From Taudactylus pleione (Eukaryota > Chordata > Amphibia > Anura > Myobatrachidae): a DNA stretch of 64,000 nt. Position numbers and translations under genes: made by a program. The notes below the pieces were generated by a model. That model saw nothing but the letters and a program-made list of their open reading frames with translations. It was not told the origin of the DNA and searched no databases. Below are positions 34,330-45,519 of this stretch, in pieces (positions within the stretch are counted from its first letter, which is position 1; each line of letters begins with the position of its first letter). The stretch lies in assembly GCA_031769625.1 (NCBI GenBank), contig JAUIMM010000698.1, positions 1,874,501-1,938,500 on the forward strand. The letters are read 5' to 3'.

Positions 34330-35960
34330 TTTCTAGCTCAGGTGACCGCACCATCACTAAACTCTATTCATATCGGTCCCCCAAATTAATCTTCCCTCCA
34401 CGTTACAGCAACCCGGATAATCTTATTCACATCATCCCCACAAATGCAATCTCTATATCCTGTGCCCTCTGGAATGCCAGGTCAGTCTGTAATAAACTGG
34501 TCCCCACCCAGGGCCGCCATCAGAGGGGGACTGCCGGCACTCCAGTACCGGGCCCGGAGACAGAGGGGGCCCGGCTGACAGGAAAGCACCGGCGGCGGCA
34601 GGCAGGGAGAAAGATCATTAGCACTGTGACATTTCAACTATGGACTGTCACTGGAGCCGAGCGCAAGCTGTGATTGGCTCGCGGAACGACAGTCAGGGGC
34701 GGCCGATCCTAATTGGATGCCGTTCCGCGAGCTGTGATTGGCTGACGGAACGGCAGCCAATCAGGAACAGCAGCTCTTGATTGGCCGCTGTTCCGCGTGG
34801 TGTGATTGGCTCGCGGTCGGCTCCATAGTAAATGCTGCAGCACCCCTGATGTTTGAGGCCGGATCAAGTCCTTAGTTGAATGACACAGCGCTGATGATAT
34901 TTCTCCTTTCCTGTCGCCCGGTGCATTCCTCACCACTGCCAGCTGGGCTCCCTTCTCTCAGGACAGGAGAACAGGTAAGCTGACCCTGTCCTGTGTCCCC
35001 CCCTCTCTTGTCCAGCCAGCCTTCCCTGCACTGTTCCCCCCCAATCCAGCCTGCCAGCCTTTCCTGCTTCCCCCCCAGTTCAGCCAGCCTGCCTTCCCTG
35101 CCCCCCCAGTCCAGCCAGCCTTCCCTACGCCCCCCCCAGTCCTTCCAGTCTGCCTTGCCTCTCCCTCAGTCCAGCCAGTCTTCCGCGTGCCCCCTCATAG
35201 TCCAGCCAGCCTGTCTTCTCTGCCCCAGTCCAGCCAGCCTTCCCTGCCCCCCCCCATGTCCAGCCAGCGTGTCTGCCTGTCTTCTCTGCCCCTCCCCTAT
35301 GTCCAGCCAGCCTGTCTTCTCTGCCCCTCCCCCATGTCCAGCCAGTCTGCCTGCCTGTCTTCTCTGCCCCTCCCCTACTGCCCCTTGCCCCCCTAGTCCA
35401 ATCACACTTCCCTGCCCTTTGCCACCCCAGGCCAGTCTTCCCTGCCCTGTACCACCCCCCACCACCATGTCTAGCCATCCTCCCTGGTTTACGCACAAAT
35501 TTAGGCAACACCCCTGATATAGCTCCACTCACGTTATCCACAACTCCGACCAACTCTGCCCTATACCCGGGGGGGGGCCCTGCCTATTTTGTTAGTACTG
35601 GGCCCCAGAATTTCTGATGGCAGCCCTGTCCCCACCCATGACCTTTTCATCTCCCTGAATCTCCTTGCCATTACTGAAACCTGGATCTCACCCTCTGACA
35701 TCACTTCTCCTGCTGCTCTATCCTCTGGGGGCCTCACCTTCTCCCACACCTCCCGGCTTGGGGGTCGCCATGGTGGTGGTGTTGGGATCCTTCTATCCAC
35801 CAGTTATTCCTACCAGCTAATACCCTCTAAAGCATCCCTTACATTTCAAATATTTGAGGTTCCTGCTATACGCCTCTTCCAACCAGTAAACCTCAGAGTA
35901 GCTGTCATTTACCGTCCCCCTGGCTCTCCCTCCAAATTCCTTGACAACTTCGCTTCCTGA
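34330..35960 (+). pseudogene. L2 ORF2 endonuclease part (split by hAT)
   Basis: An APE-type endonuclease region is visible once the inserted hAT is ignored. SCALWNARSVCNKLVP lies just before the insertion. After it come LNLLAITETWISPSD, a Gly-rich LGGRHGGGVGILLS, and LRVAVIYRPPG. The frame stops at 35,960; blocks SGHSLDLVFTH and LSDHPSLLPLL follow at 36,087-36,190 in another frame. In live L2 this enzyme nicks target DNA to prime reverse transcription. The Pro-rich upstream frame from 33,939 may be 5' UTR or a degenerate N-terminus. Confidence 0.8.
34509..35628. mobile_element. hAT element inserted in L2 (copy A)
   Basis: The terminal inverted repeat CAGGGCCGCCATCAGA (right end CAGGGCTGCCATCAGA when inverted) is bounded by the perfect 8-bp TSD TCCCCACC (34,501-34,508; 35,629-35,636). 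No transposase is present. The interior holds three overlapping stems built on TGATTGGCT and CGGAACG words (34,670-34,810) and a GTCCAGCCAGCCTG-type minisatellite at 34,985-35,480. Confidence 0.92.
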
Positions 35961-36779
35961 CTCCCTCACTTTCTCTCCTCAGATCTTCCCTCCATTATTG
36001 ACATTCCCACAGAATCCTCTGCAGCTAAACTCCTTACCCTCACTTCTTCATTTAGTCTCGCCCAATGGACCTCATCACCCTCCCATGTGAGTGGGCACTC
36101 ACTTGACCTGGTCTTTACTCACCGTTGTGATATTTCTGATTACTCCAATTCCTCATTCCCCCTCTCTGACCATCCCTCTCTCCTTCCCCTCCTTTACCTC
36201 CTAAGGCTACCATTACTAAGTGTAATATTGAGGCTATTGACACTGTTGCTTTTTCCTCCCTGCTGGACTCTCTTCTCTCCCTTATCCTTTCTCTCTCCTG
36301 TCCTGAACAAGCTACTTCCCTGTACAATTCCTTTCCCTTACTTCTGCTCTTGACTCTGTTGCTCTGGCAATAACTACTCACACTCGCAGATCCACACCAC
36401 AACCCTGGCATTCCAAATGCACCAGATACCTGCAAAAGTGTTCAAGAATTGCCGAGCGTCAGTGGAGAAAATCACTGACTTCCTCCATTTAAAATGTATT
36501 CTCTCTTCCTACAATGCTGCCCTGTCTCTCTCCAAACAAACATATTTCAAGAACCTCATCTCCTCCCAGTCCTCAAACCCCCGGCGTCTCTTTGCCACTT
36601 TCAACTCCAGTGGCGTAACTAGGGTATTTGGAGCCCAGGGCAAATTTGAATAGGGAGCAATCCCACCCCGCCCCCACCCCGCCCAACACCCCTATATGTA
36701 CACGCGCCGAAGGTCACTTAAAAATGGGGCGTGTCTACATGACACACCCCTTTATTTTCACGCTGAACATTCCTATCCA

Positions 36780-37575
36780 TATGCACCTTAACCCCAGTAG
36801 TACCCCTTATACAGTACCCCCAGTATGCAGTTGTGGTCCCTCTTATGCAGGCCCATAGTAGTGCCCCTTATACAGTATCCCCAGTAGTGGTCCCCCTTAT
36901 ACAGCCCCCAATTACTTCCCCTTACTCAGTGCCCCCAGTAGTGGTCCCCCCAAATGCAGTACCCTATGTAGTGTTCCCCCTTATGCAGTGCCCCCAGTAG
37001 CAGTCCCCACAATGCAGTGCGCCCAGTAGTGGTATCCCCTTATGCAGTGCCCTTTATATAGTCCCCCCCGTGCTATGCAGTGCCCTTTATATAGTGCTCC
37101 CAGCAGTAGTCCCCCCCCCATGCAGTTTTCCCAGTAATGGTCCCCCTTATACAGGCACCCAGTAGTGATCCCCCCCTATCTAGTGCCCCCTGTAGTGGGC
37201 ACTGCTGCCCCAGTGCAGTGCCCCTAGCAGTAAGCCCCTTATATAGTGCCCACAGCAGTAGTACCCTACCCCTCCCATGCAGTGCATCCAGTAGTGGTCC
37301 CCCCCTATCCAGTGCCCTGTAGTGGTCCTTCCTATTATTGCCCCCAGTTGTGGTCCCCCAAATGCAGTGCCCTTAGTAGTAGGCCCCTTTTATAATGCCC
37401 CCAGTAGTAGTTCCCCCCCCAAGTAGTGGTCCCCAGTTGAGGTTCCCCCTCCCGATTAAGTGCCCCCAGTAATAGCCCCTCCCAATAATGGTGCCCCCAG
37501 TAATAGCCCCCCCAGTAGAGGTCCCCCCAGTAGTAGCCACCCCCCCCCCTCCCCATTGTGCCCCCACCCCCAGTA
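36780..37575. repeat. C-rich CAGTAGTG minisatellite
   Basis: Degenerate units such as CCCCAGTAGTGGTCCCCC and CTTATGCAGTGCCC recur about every 25-50 bp. The motif is shared with 17,640-18,715 and, inverted, with 48,090-48,325 and 57,730-57,920. Confidence 0.75.
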
Positions 37576-37639
37576 GAGGTCCCCAGTAGTATCCGCCCTC
37601 CTCCTCGGATGGAAGCCCGGCTCTTGCAGTGGGTGCTGC

Positions 37640-37880
37640 AGCAGTCAATGAGAGTCTATTTGATTCTCATTGGCTGCTGTTTAACACACGCATCGCTGCC
37701 AGCGCTGGCGGCGATGCGTGTGTTATGCACAGCCTGAGCCCACCTCCTAGCACTATTGGGCAAGCGCTCAGGGGGAGGGAACGGGCTCAGGTGTGCAGCA
37801 CAGGACCGGCGCTGGAAGCCTAGCGCCGGTCCTGTGTAAATGTGTAGCGCTGACCGCACTCACTGCGGTCAACGCTACAC
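37640..37880. repeat. Chain of hairpins inside hAT copy B
   Basis: Successive stems: CAGCAGTCAATGAGA/TCTCATTGGCTGCTG, TAACACACGCATCGC/GCGATGCGTGTGTTA, GCCTGAGCCC/GGGCTCAGG, the perfect 15-bp CACAGGACCGGCGCT stem (37,799-37,836) and GTGTAGCG.TGACCGCA (37,842-37,880). The first two correspond in order to stems at 18,840-18,920. Confidence 0.75.
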
Positions 37881-37998
37881 TGGTGGCTAACTAGGGCGGG
37901 CCGGACCGTGGCCGGCGGTGCCCCCCGCGCCGCCGGTTCCACGGCACCCAGGACACGCACCCTGCCCGACCCCCCCTAGTTACACCACTGTTCAACTC

Positions 37999-39680
37999 CC
38001 TCCTCTGCCCTTCCCCTCCTCGCCTCCCCTCCTCGCTCTCTGCCCTTGACTTTACCACCTACTTTACATCTAAAATGGATTCCATACGTGAGGACATCAT
38101 ATCCCATCAGACCCTCAGCACCCCTCCCCTCCTGTCTCACAAACTCTGACATCCTTCTCCCCTGCTTCCGGAGAGGAAGTCATGGCCCTCATCCGGTCCT
38201 CCCCTCCTTCCACCTCCCCTCTTGACCCTATCCCTTCCCGTCTCCTCTCCTACCTGTCTCCTTCTGCCTGTTCCCATCTGGCTCACCTCCTTAATCTCTC
38301 CCTATCATCTGGCACTGTCCCTCCTGCATTCACACATGCCCTTGTCTCCTTCATTCTTAAAAAAACCTACCCTTGATCCTAACATACTTTCCAACTATCG
38401 ACCCATCTCTCGTCTCCCTTTTGCTTCCAAACTCCTTGAGCGTATTGTCTACAACCGCCTTACCACCTTTCTTTCCTCCCACTCCCTCCTTGACTCATTT
38501 CAATCTGGCTTCCGTTCTCTCCACTCCACTGAAACTGCCTTCATGAAAGTCAGCAACGACCTCCTTGCTGCCAAATCCAAGGACCACTACTCTCTGCTCA
38601 TTCTCCTTGATCTCTCTGCTGCATTTGACACTGTATACCACCCTCTCCTCCTGCAAATCCTTTACTCTCTCGGTTTACGTGACACTGCCTTCTCCTGGCT
38701 TTCCTCCTACCTCTCTGATCGTTCCTTCTGTGTCCTCTCATGACTCCTCCCCCCCACTTCCACTAACAGTAGGAGTTCCCCAAGGTTCTGTTCTTGGACC
38801 TCTCCTTTTCTCCCTTTATACATCCTCTTTAGGTTAACTCATTAACTCCATTGACCTCCAATATCATCTCTATTTACCTTTCCACCCCTGAGCTCTCCCC
38901 CTCGCTCCTTACCCGTATCTCCAACTGTCTCTCTGCTGTCTCTTCATGGATGTCCCAGCGCTTTCTTAAACTTAACATGTCCAAGACTGAGCTGATCATC
39001 TTCCCACCCTCTTCCACTACATCACTTCCCACAATTTCATTATCTATTGATGGTACAACTATCTCCTCTAGCCCCAAAGTGCGCTGTCTTGGAGTTATCC
39101 TAGACTCCTCCCTCTCCTTTAAACCACACATTCAGCACCTCTCGCAGTCTTGCCGTTTCCACCTAAAAAATATCTCCAGGATTAGACCTTTCCTCACCCA
39201 GGATGCCACTAAAACCCTCATCCACTCACTGGTCATCTCCAGATTGGACTACTGTAACCTTCTCCTAGCTGGCCTCCCAGTCTCTCACCTCTCTCTAATA
39301 CAATCGGTTCTCAATGCTGCTGCTCGGCTCATCTTCCTCTCCAGACGTTCTACATCTGCTTCCCCTCTCCTTCAAGCCCTACACTGGCTCCCCTTCCCCT
39401 TCAGATGCCAATGCAGGGTTCTTACACTCGCCTACAAAGCCCTCAACAAATCCTCTCCCGCATACATTTCGGACCTTCTCTCCCTTCACACTCCCGCCCG
39501 TCCATTTCGCTCAACAAATGCATGCCGCCTCTCTTGCCTTCTGATTACTTCCTCCCACTCCTGCATCCAAGATTTTGCCCGTGCTGCTCCCTAGCTTTGG
39601 AATGCTCTCCCTCTCCCTATCAGACTTTCCACCTCTCTACAAATCTTCAAACGGGCTCTCAAGACCACCTACTTCATTAA
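37999..39680 (+). pseudogene. L2 ORF2 reverse transcriptase (YADD lost)
   Basis: It continues the frame broken by hAT copy B. Upstream are [16 protein letters not shown] and [19 protein letters not shown]. The RT fingers/palm follow: [13 protein letters not shown] and [14 protein letters not shown], the first catalytic Asp block, then [16 protein letters not shown]. Next comes QYHLY, which should lead into the YADD box, but the sequence passes straight to IYLSTPELS with a frame change. The catalytic box and its neighbours are deleted near 38,865-38,872. The open frame then runs to 39,594 (RCLGVILDSSLSF, LDYCNLLLAGLP, LHWLPF, YKALN). A further frameshift at about 38,370 and a stop at 38,743 confirm that it is dead. 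Confidence 0.88.
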
Positions 39681-40081
39681 GGCCTTTGAGCACTCCTCCT
39701 AACCCACCTCATGCTCTTTCCTCCCTATCTTCCCCTTCTGTGTCATGCCTGTCTGTCTTCCCCTCCCCTTTAGAATGTAAGCTCTCACGAGCAGGGACCT
39801 CTTCCCTCATGTGCTTCTCTTTACATGTTCTTCTACTCTTTACTCCCCATTAGGGCGCCTAACACGTGACTGCCAACTCCCGCCTGCTTATTGTGAGTGT
39901 TTTAATCGCTATTGCAGCAATGTATTTAAATCGTGTCCTTGTCCTGCACTGTAATGTACTGTTAGTTACTTGTTTCTTGTTCACCTATTAGTTCTATATA
40001 CTATGTAAGGTGCTGCGGAACATTTGTGGTGCCATATAAATAAAGGATAATAATAATAATACTGGGATATAAATTAATCAC

Positions 40082-40368
40082 ATTTTACATTGCAGTCAGA
40101 TAACTTACACATGGAGCTATTTGGTCCTGCATTATAAACATGTGAATTCTAACTATATGAAGCTACTTGTAATTGTTAGTTGCAACTAGGCAGATGTATG
40201 TATTGTGCAGCCACACATCCAATCCCCTGCAGCCAGACACTACATTTAACTGCTCATCTGCAATGGTTTATATTGACAATTACAAGTAGCTTCGTATGGC
40301 TAGAATTCACAGACCTCCATTGCAGAAGCAAATAGCTCCATGTGTAAGGTGTTTGACTGCAAAGTGTG
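40082..40368. repeat. Foldback repeat of about 290 bp
   Basis: TTACACATGGAGCTATTTG (about 40,104) and GAAGCTACTTGTAATTGT (about 40,158) are inverted at 40,330-40,350 and 40,275-40,295. The following GGGTTTGAGTCTC (about 40,377) resembles a Pol III B-box. The family is not identified. Confidence 0.5.
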
Positions 40369-43265
40369 AGTTGATGGGTTTGAGTCTCGGGTACAGTATG
40401 ACAATATTTTGAAATGTGTTACATTAAGGAGAATGTGACTAGAGGGTCAGAAGAGGAGGTGGCCAGCAGCAGAGGGGACATGGGAAGGGGAAGAGATGTG
40501 ATCAGAGAAGAGAAAGCTACAGGCTGATGGGATACCTTCTTTCAGCATTGTACATTAAAAAAAACAAAAGGACATCATCCGCTCACTCTGTTGTACAGGC
40601 TTGCAGCAGCTGAGATGGATTTTGTTGTCTCCAGCATATTCTGAAATCTGCCAGAGATAGTGTAGGATACCTTCCACAGCTAGGCATGCACCTGTTCTAT
40701 AGTGACATACAAACAAGCTTTTATATAACTATGTCATGGTTGAGTGCTTTCACTTTTTACTGCCATTCCTATATATGTTTATGTTGGTCTGCTGGGACTA
40801 GAGAGAGTTTTGGTGGTGGGGGTGGGTTAAACAACTTGGCAAGTAGTACTAATACAAACCCCATCATGTGCTAGTTTCTAATGATTTGCACAGCTGTTGC
40901 TGGGTGCAGAGTTTCCGACAACTAAAACAATTATAGATTAACTCTTTCTCTTAAGTCTGTAGTCATCGCTCTTTCCCCAGTCATCATATGAAACTTCTAG
41001 AGGTTTTGGATGAAATTGCATGACACAATTAATAATCATAATATTTTAAAGTTGAAAAAAGTAAGCCTAGAGGACAAATGCTGGCACACTGACCTTTTAC
41101 TGAAACGCTGGAAAAAGGCCAAACAATGTGCCAAAATATTCACTGGCTTACTTTAACAAACAGGGCTGGATGGATTAATAATGGGCATTATGGGACTACA
41201 ACCCAATGCCTTCATATAGAAATAGGTCAGTCAGGATGATGATGCCCATGCCACTGTTGTGATTGCCTGCTTGATTATTTCTGCGGTATAATATTATAGA
41301 GGTCTCTGTGTACTGTGAACGCTTCTCTCCATTTTCATCAGCGCCGCAGTGTCAAGATGGATAAAATGGGAGCTGCATCACATTCATTGCCCTATTTGGG
41401 ACTAGCCAAGCCCATACAAAACTGTCCACATCCCAATTACTTCTCACAATAAGCCCTTGATAAATGTCAGCTCCAGGCAATGTGGCCATTAATTTGGCTC
41501 TCTTAAGAATGGTCTAAAGTTCAAAGTGTCATTTATTATTTTTGTCTGGGCCTTTCACTATTTGAGAACTTCATATTAACATTGTATTAACTTTTCTGAA
41601 AAAAATGGCTCTCATGTATAGTAGGATTTCTCAACCTGTGGTACTGTAAATCTTCAATTAGGGGTAGCCAAATAGGGTTACCACCTGTCCAGGATTAGAC
41701 CAGGCAAACCCGGAAATTCACCATACTATCCAAGGGGAAGACAGCTGGCAATCCAGGAAAATGCTGGTGTACATGTCTGGGAATCGAATAATACAGTCCA
41801 GCCCACAGCCAGGGATCCTAACATGGTGCCAGCGACGTCACTACATCTGTGCGTCTTGGAAGTCCTGTCCTCATTGCAGTGCTGCTACTCTTCCAGTACG
41901 CACCATGGTCTGCCTCCTGTAATACTCAGCCCACAGGACAAAACCTCACTGCTGCTGCCCCTCACACATGAGGAGCCCCCAGTTGCTGAAGGAGTACAAG
42001 TTGAAGGGCCACTGCACCCAGGACATCCCTGCTAGCATCAGGTGTTTGAAGAGAAAGAGCAAGGGAAAGCACCTAGCCAGTCAGCGGCATCCAAACTTTC
42101 AAAGAGGATCTGACGGTGGCCGCGGAGGAGAGGTTCTGACCAGGAGGGTCCCGGCTCAGAGCTAATGACGAACAGGGTGGCTGAGGATGCATTGGACCTG
42201 AGGAGTGGGACCTTCCAGGAGGAGGGTCTGGAGGTGAAATCCTATGGGGGGAGCAGAGGCTGCAGCCCAACAGGACAGTCATGTGCCAGGGGCATTCAGA
42301 GACCTCCTACCTGTCAGTCTTACAAGTGATAGACCCTTTAGTATCCCCTAGGAAATGGCTAGGGGAGACTGGTGGTGTCTCTTCAGGGATCAAAGCCATC
42401 CAGCAAACAAGGATACTGTCAGCGTATGCCAGGGAGAGGTCCAGAGTGCATACCATCAACACAACCTTTTGAGGCTCTAAGGAACCAGGCATAGAGCGCC
42501 CTGTGTCCCATCTTGTCACATGCATCATGTCTGTGTCGGTTAGGAATACAGCTAATAATAAATGACATTTCAAAGTCATTAGAACTACACTCAGCACAGC
42601 ACCAATTTGCCAGTCATATAGTTCCACTGAGCAGCAGAAATAAAAATCAGATTTTGAGCATAGGCTACATAAACAGGACTGCATCAAGCTGGTGAGGAAC
42701 TGCGGTCCCTTTACCAGTTGTGTCTGTGCCAATGGGGAACCCAACTAAATATAACTAAACAAGTGCACTTTCTTGAATTAGATCACGACTGGCACCAGCA
42801 TACACACAAACATTTACTGGCTTGACATTTACCCTAGTACAGGAGTAGGCAGGTGCGGGTCCAGGTGGTGATGATGGGGGGGTGACAGTGCGCTCTCCCA
42901 CCCCCCCCGTTAAGACTTTCCACCTTCCTACTACCAATGTATAGCAGCGCAGTGGCACATCATGCAGTGAGAGATACAATATAAGGGGTTGGGAACACTT
43001 GATATAATGACACTTTAGGGGGTACTTGGCATAAACTGACACTCCGAGTGCACAATACAAAAAAGTTCAGAAGACATTAGGGCTTACAGCTACAATGCAA
43101 ATGCTAGTTTCAGCCTTCCCCGTGTGTACAAGAGTGTGACAGACAGTGCAAGTCCTGATACGTCCACTTTCAATGTCTGTGGACAGTGCTAACCCGCCGG
43201 TGGACTCAAACACTCCATCAGTCCACAATTGCGATCACCATCGTCACTTATGATGCCCTATGATT
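40369..43265. other. Unclassified sequence, about 2.9 kb
   Basis: This is the longest stretch without a named element. Small frames (for example 41,823-42,035; 42,307-42,744 minus) lack motifs and paired splice sites that I could defend. A word GTTACCACCTGTCCAGG near 41,680 looks repeat-derived. Confidence 0.35.
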
Positions 43266-43279
43266 GACACAGTGTCCAT

Positions 43280-43650
43280 GGGCGCCGAGAGGGGGGGGAG
43301 CGGGTACAGTTTGCCCGGGCTTGTTAGAGGGGCCCGGGTCCGGCGTCGCCACCCCCCCTCCCTCACAGCAGCTCAGCACACAGCTTGTGCTGGGCTGCAA
43401 TGAGAGACTGCTCACGGCTGCTGCAGCAGCCGGAGCAGTCTCCTATGGCTGTGGGGGGGAGTGATCACACTGATCGCGCCCCCCCCCTGCTTAGCGCCGG
43501 GCTGGGGGGCTTACAGCTCCCCCCTCCCCAGTGCATAGCGCGCTGCAAAAGTGATTTATTATTATTATTTTTTCAAGGGGGCGTGGCCACGCATCCCGCT
43601 ATTAGGCAATGCCCCCTCCTTTACCTGTGCCCAGGCTCTCTACGACCCGA
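43280..43650. repeat. GC-rich MITE-like repeat
   Basis: It shares ordered words with 26,245-26,610 (see there). GGGCGCCGAGAGG at the left and a GGGGGCGTGG run at the right bracket it roughly. The frames on both strands are compositional. Confidence 0.5.
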
Positions 43651-43790
43651 CAGTGTCTCTTCTGAACCTTCTCTCATCATGGCCTCTGTGGCTGCAGCTG
43701 CATTTACTGACACGCCCGTGACACTCCCAAATGGAGGCATTTTAAGAGCATAGCTATGCAAATATGGATTCCTTAGCACTCTCACTTGGA

Positions 43791-43880
43791 CATAGTGTAA
43801 TAGCTGCTATATGCTTTGTAGGGCTGTAACTAGGGCATAGTGTAATAGCTGCTATATGCTTTGTAGGGCTGTAACTAGGG
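43791..43880. repeat. Exact 45-bp tandem duplication across a hAT end
   Basis: 43,791-43,835 and 43,836-43,880 are identical. The unit spans the pre-insertion flank (including ATGCTTTG) and the first 17 bp of the hAT end (TAGGGCTGTAACTAGGG). Confidence 0.9.
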
Positions 43881-44133
43881 TAGTGTGACCAGTGCCATGG
43901 CACAGGGCAGGGGGCGCTGTTTGGGCCTGTAAATTTTTCTGTTTATTATCATTCTCACTTGTAGATTTCACTTTTTATCCCCAGCATCTCCTGGCCTCCC
44001 CTATCTCTTCTCTGACCCTTCCCCATGAGGCCATGGCCCTTTTTTGGGTGCACTATCTTATATCCCTATTTGAAAAATGGGGGGGCAATGCTCTCTATGG
44101 CACAGGGCACCAAAAAGTCTAGCTACGTCTCTG
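43864..44133 (+). mobile_element. hAT MITE (TAGGGCTGTAACTAGGG end)
   Basis: The left TAGGGCTGTAACTAGG pairs with the inverted right end CAGAGACGTAGCTAGA. The 8-bp TSD ATGCTTTG (43,856-43,863; 44,134-44,141) is perfect. A second copy in the opposite direction lies at 44,461-45,290. Confidence 0.88.
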
Positions 44134-44460
44134 ATGCTTTGTATCTGCTCCTTATCTCCTCTAAATGCCCTTAAAGTCATAACCTTTGGCAACATTATTG
44201 ACATATACATATTCTAATTAAAACAGATTATAAAACCTAAAGAGTTACTTGACCTGATTCTTTATATGGGAACTGGCAACAAATTAAACCTTTCATGCAT
44301 CCTGCCACTATTTATTTATTTCTTTCTTTTTTTAATGTTGGGCGTAGGGAAAGGTTATATTTTTTTTTATACAAACCAGACCCACAATATTTACTGCAAA
44401 GTGATAATCCAGTAAAGGGTTTAATAATATGAGAGCCACCATACATTAGGGTAGCAACAC

Positions 44461-45290
44461 AGAGCCGTATCTAGACTTTTTGGTGACCTGTGCCAGAAAG
44501 AGCATTGGCGCCCCCCTCATTTTTCAAAGGGACATAGGGCCTGATTCAGAGCTGAGCGCTCTGACCAGAGCACTCGCTCTGAATCAGGGCCCTCCTACCT
44601 TTTTTTGGAGCGTCCTCATGGACGCTCGCATAGCTGTGGGTTACCACCCACAGCTATAGCGAGCGTCCATGATGATGGTCGCGATGGTCTTGACCATCGC
44701 GACCATCGGGCTTGCGATGGAGACCCTGCGGTAGGGTCTCGCTGCCGCAAGCCCTGGAGTGATTTTGGCTCTATCAGAGCCAAAATCACTCCCACTGACA
44801 TCACTAGTGATGTCAGTGGGGCCGGCTTCAGACGGTAGGCGTTCCCATGGGAACGCCTCCGTCTGGCAGGCACGCCCCCGGCACGCCCACCAAAGGGGGC
44901 GTGCTGTCAATCAACATCGACAGCACGCCCCCTTTGGTGCGAGACCCAGAGCGATGGTGAGCCCGTCGCTCGCCGGGTCTCGCTCATGCGCACGACGGAG
45001 CTCCCTCCGTCGTGCGCATGCAAAGTGGGGAACAAAGACCTGCTTGCGAGCGTCCTGCCGCTCGCGAGCGGGTCTGAATGACCCCCATAATACATCTAAA
45101 AAAGGGCCATGGCCTCATGGAGAAGGGCCATTGAAGAGATAGGGGAGGCCAGGAGATGCTGGGGATGAAATAAGAGGAAGCTACAAGTGAGAATGATAAT
45201 AAACAAAAATTTGACAGGCCCAAACAGCGCCCCCTGACCTGTGGTGCCCTGTGTGATGGCACCGGCCGCACTACCCTAGCTACGGCCCTG
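44461..45290 (-). mobile_element. hAT MITE, reverse copy, holding hairpin-string copy 7
   Basis: On the minus strand it starts CAGGGCCGTAGCTAGGG (right end, 45,290) and contains the same interior as the element at 43,864, including GGCCATGGCCTCATGG and CTCCTGGCCTCCCC. The direct repeat GCAACACA flanks it (44,455-44,462 and 45,291-45,298), with 2-bp ambiguity at the left. The inserted hairpin-string element has its own TSD. Confidence 0.82.
44537..45086 (+). mobile_element. Hairpin-string element, copy 7
   Basis: GGGCCTGATTCAG at the left and GAATGACCCCC at the right, with TSD ATA (44,534-44,536; 45,087-45,089). Nearly all stems are intact, including a 12-bp perfect ACTGACATCACT palindrome and long GTGATTTTGGCTC stems. 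It is inserted in a hAT MITE. Confidence 0.88.
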
Positions 45291-45365
45291 GCAACACACT
45301 TCACACACAACTACAACACAACCTTTATCGATATGACACACTGCTAGTTTGGTGTAAAGCGGGCC

Positions 45366-45489
45366 TTGCCAACCTTTTGGCTCTCCAGCTGTTGTAAAAC
45401 TACAAGTCCCAGCATATCCGCCCACTGATCAGCTGGTAAAGCATTCTGGGACTTGTAGTTTCACAACAGCTGGAGAGCCACAGGTTGGC
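45366..45489. mobile_element. Hairpin MITE (GCCAACCTTTTGGCTCTCC)
   Basis: The arms GCTCTCCAGCTGTTGT.AAACTACAAGTCCCAG and the inverted copy at the right are about 47 bp long with few mismatches, around a 27-bp loop. It lies between hairpin-string copies 7 and 8. The TSD is not clear. Confidence 0.7.
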
Positions 45490-45519
45490 CAGGTCTGGAC
45501 TGTGAGCAGAGAGATCTTA

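Larger units (their letters stand above)
36608..37990. mobile_element. hAT element inserted in L2 (copy B)
   Basis: The ends CAGTGGCGTAACTAGGG and, inverted, CAGTGGTGTAACTAGGG are flanked by the perfect 8-bp TSD TTCAACTC (36,600-36,607; 37,991-37,998). No transposase is present. It contains a CAGTAGTG minisatellite and then a chain of hairpins, the same plan as the hAT at 17,164-19,140 although the ends belong to a different family. Confidence 0.92.
33800..40060 (+). mobile_element. Near full-length L2-clade LINE, twice interrupted
   Basis: Order: a C/T-rich 5' part, endonuclease, reverse transcriptase, 3' UTR, the terminal GTGCTGCGGAACATTTG motif and an ATA-type tail ending near 40,060. Without the two hAT insertions (34,509-35,628 and 36,608-37,990) about 3.75 kb remain, near the usual length of L2. 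The start is not fixed; it lies downstream of hairpin-string copy 6. Confidence 0.85.

Noticed and set aside
33939..34673. 244-aa Pro/Ser-rich open frame as a host gene
   Set aside because: It lies in the pyrimidine-rich 5' part of the L2, runs into the L2 endonuclease and then into an inserted hAT.
34993..35553. Pro/Ser-rich and Gly-rich frames on both strands
   Set aside because: They arise from the GTCCAGCCAGCC minisatellite within hAT copy A.
41823..42744. Possible host exons
   Set aside because: Frames are short, lack recognisable domains and have no splice pattern I could defend; left unclassified.
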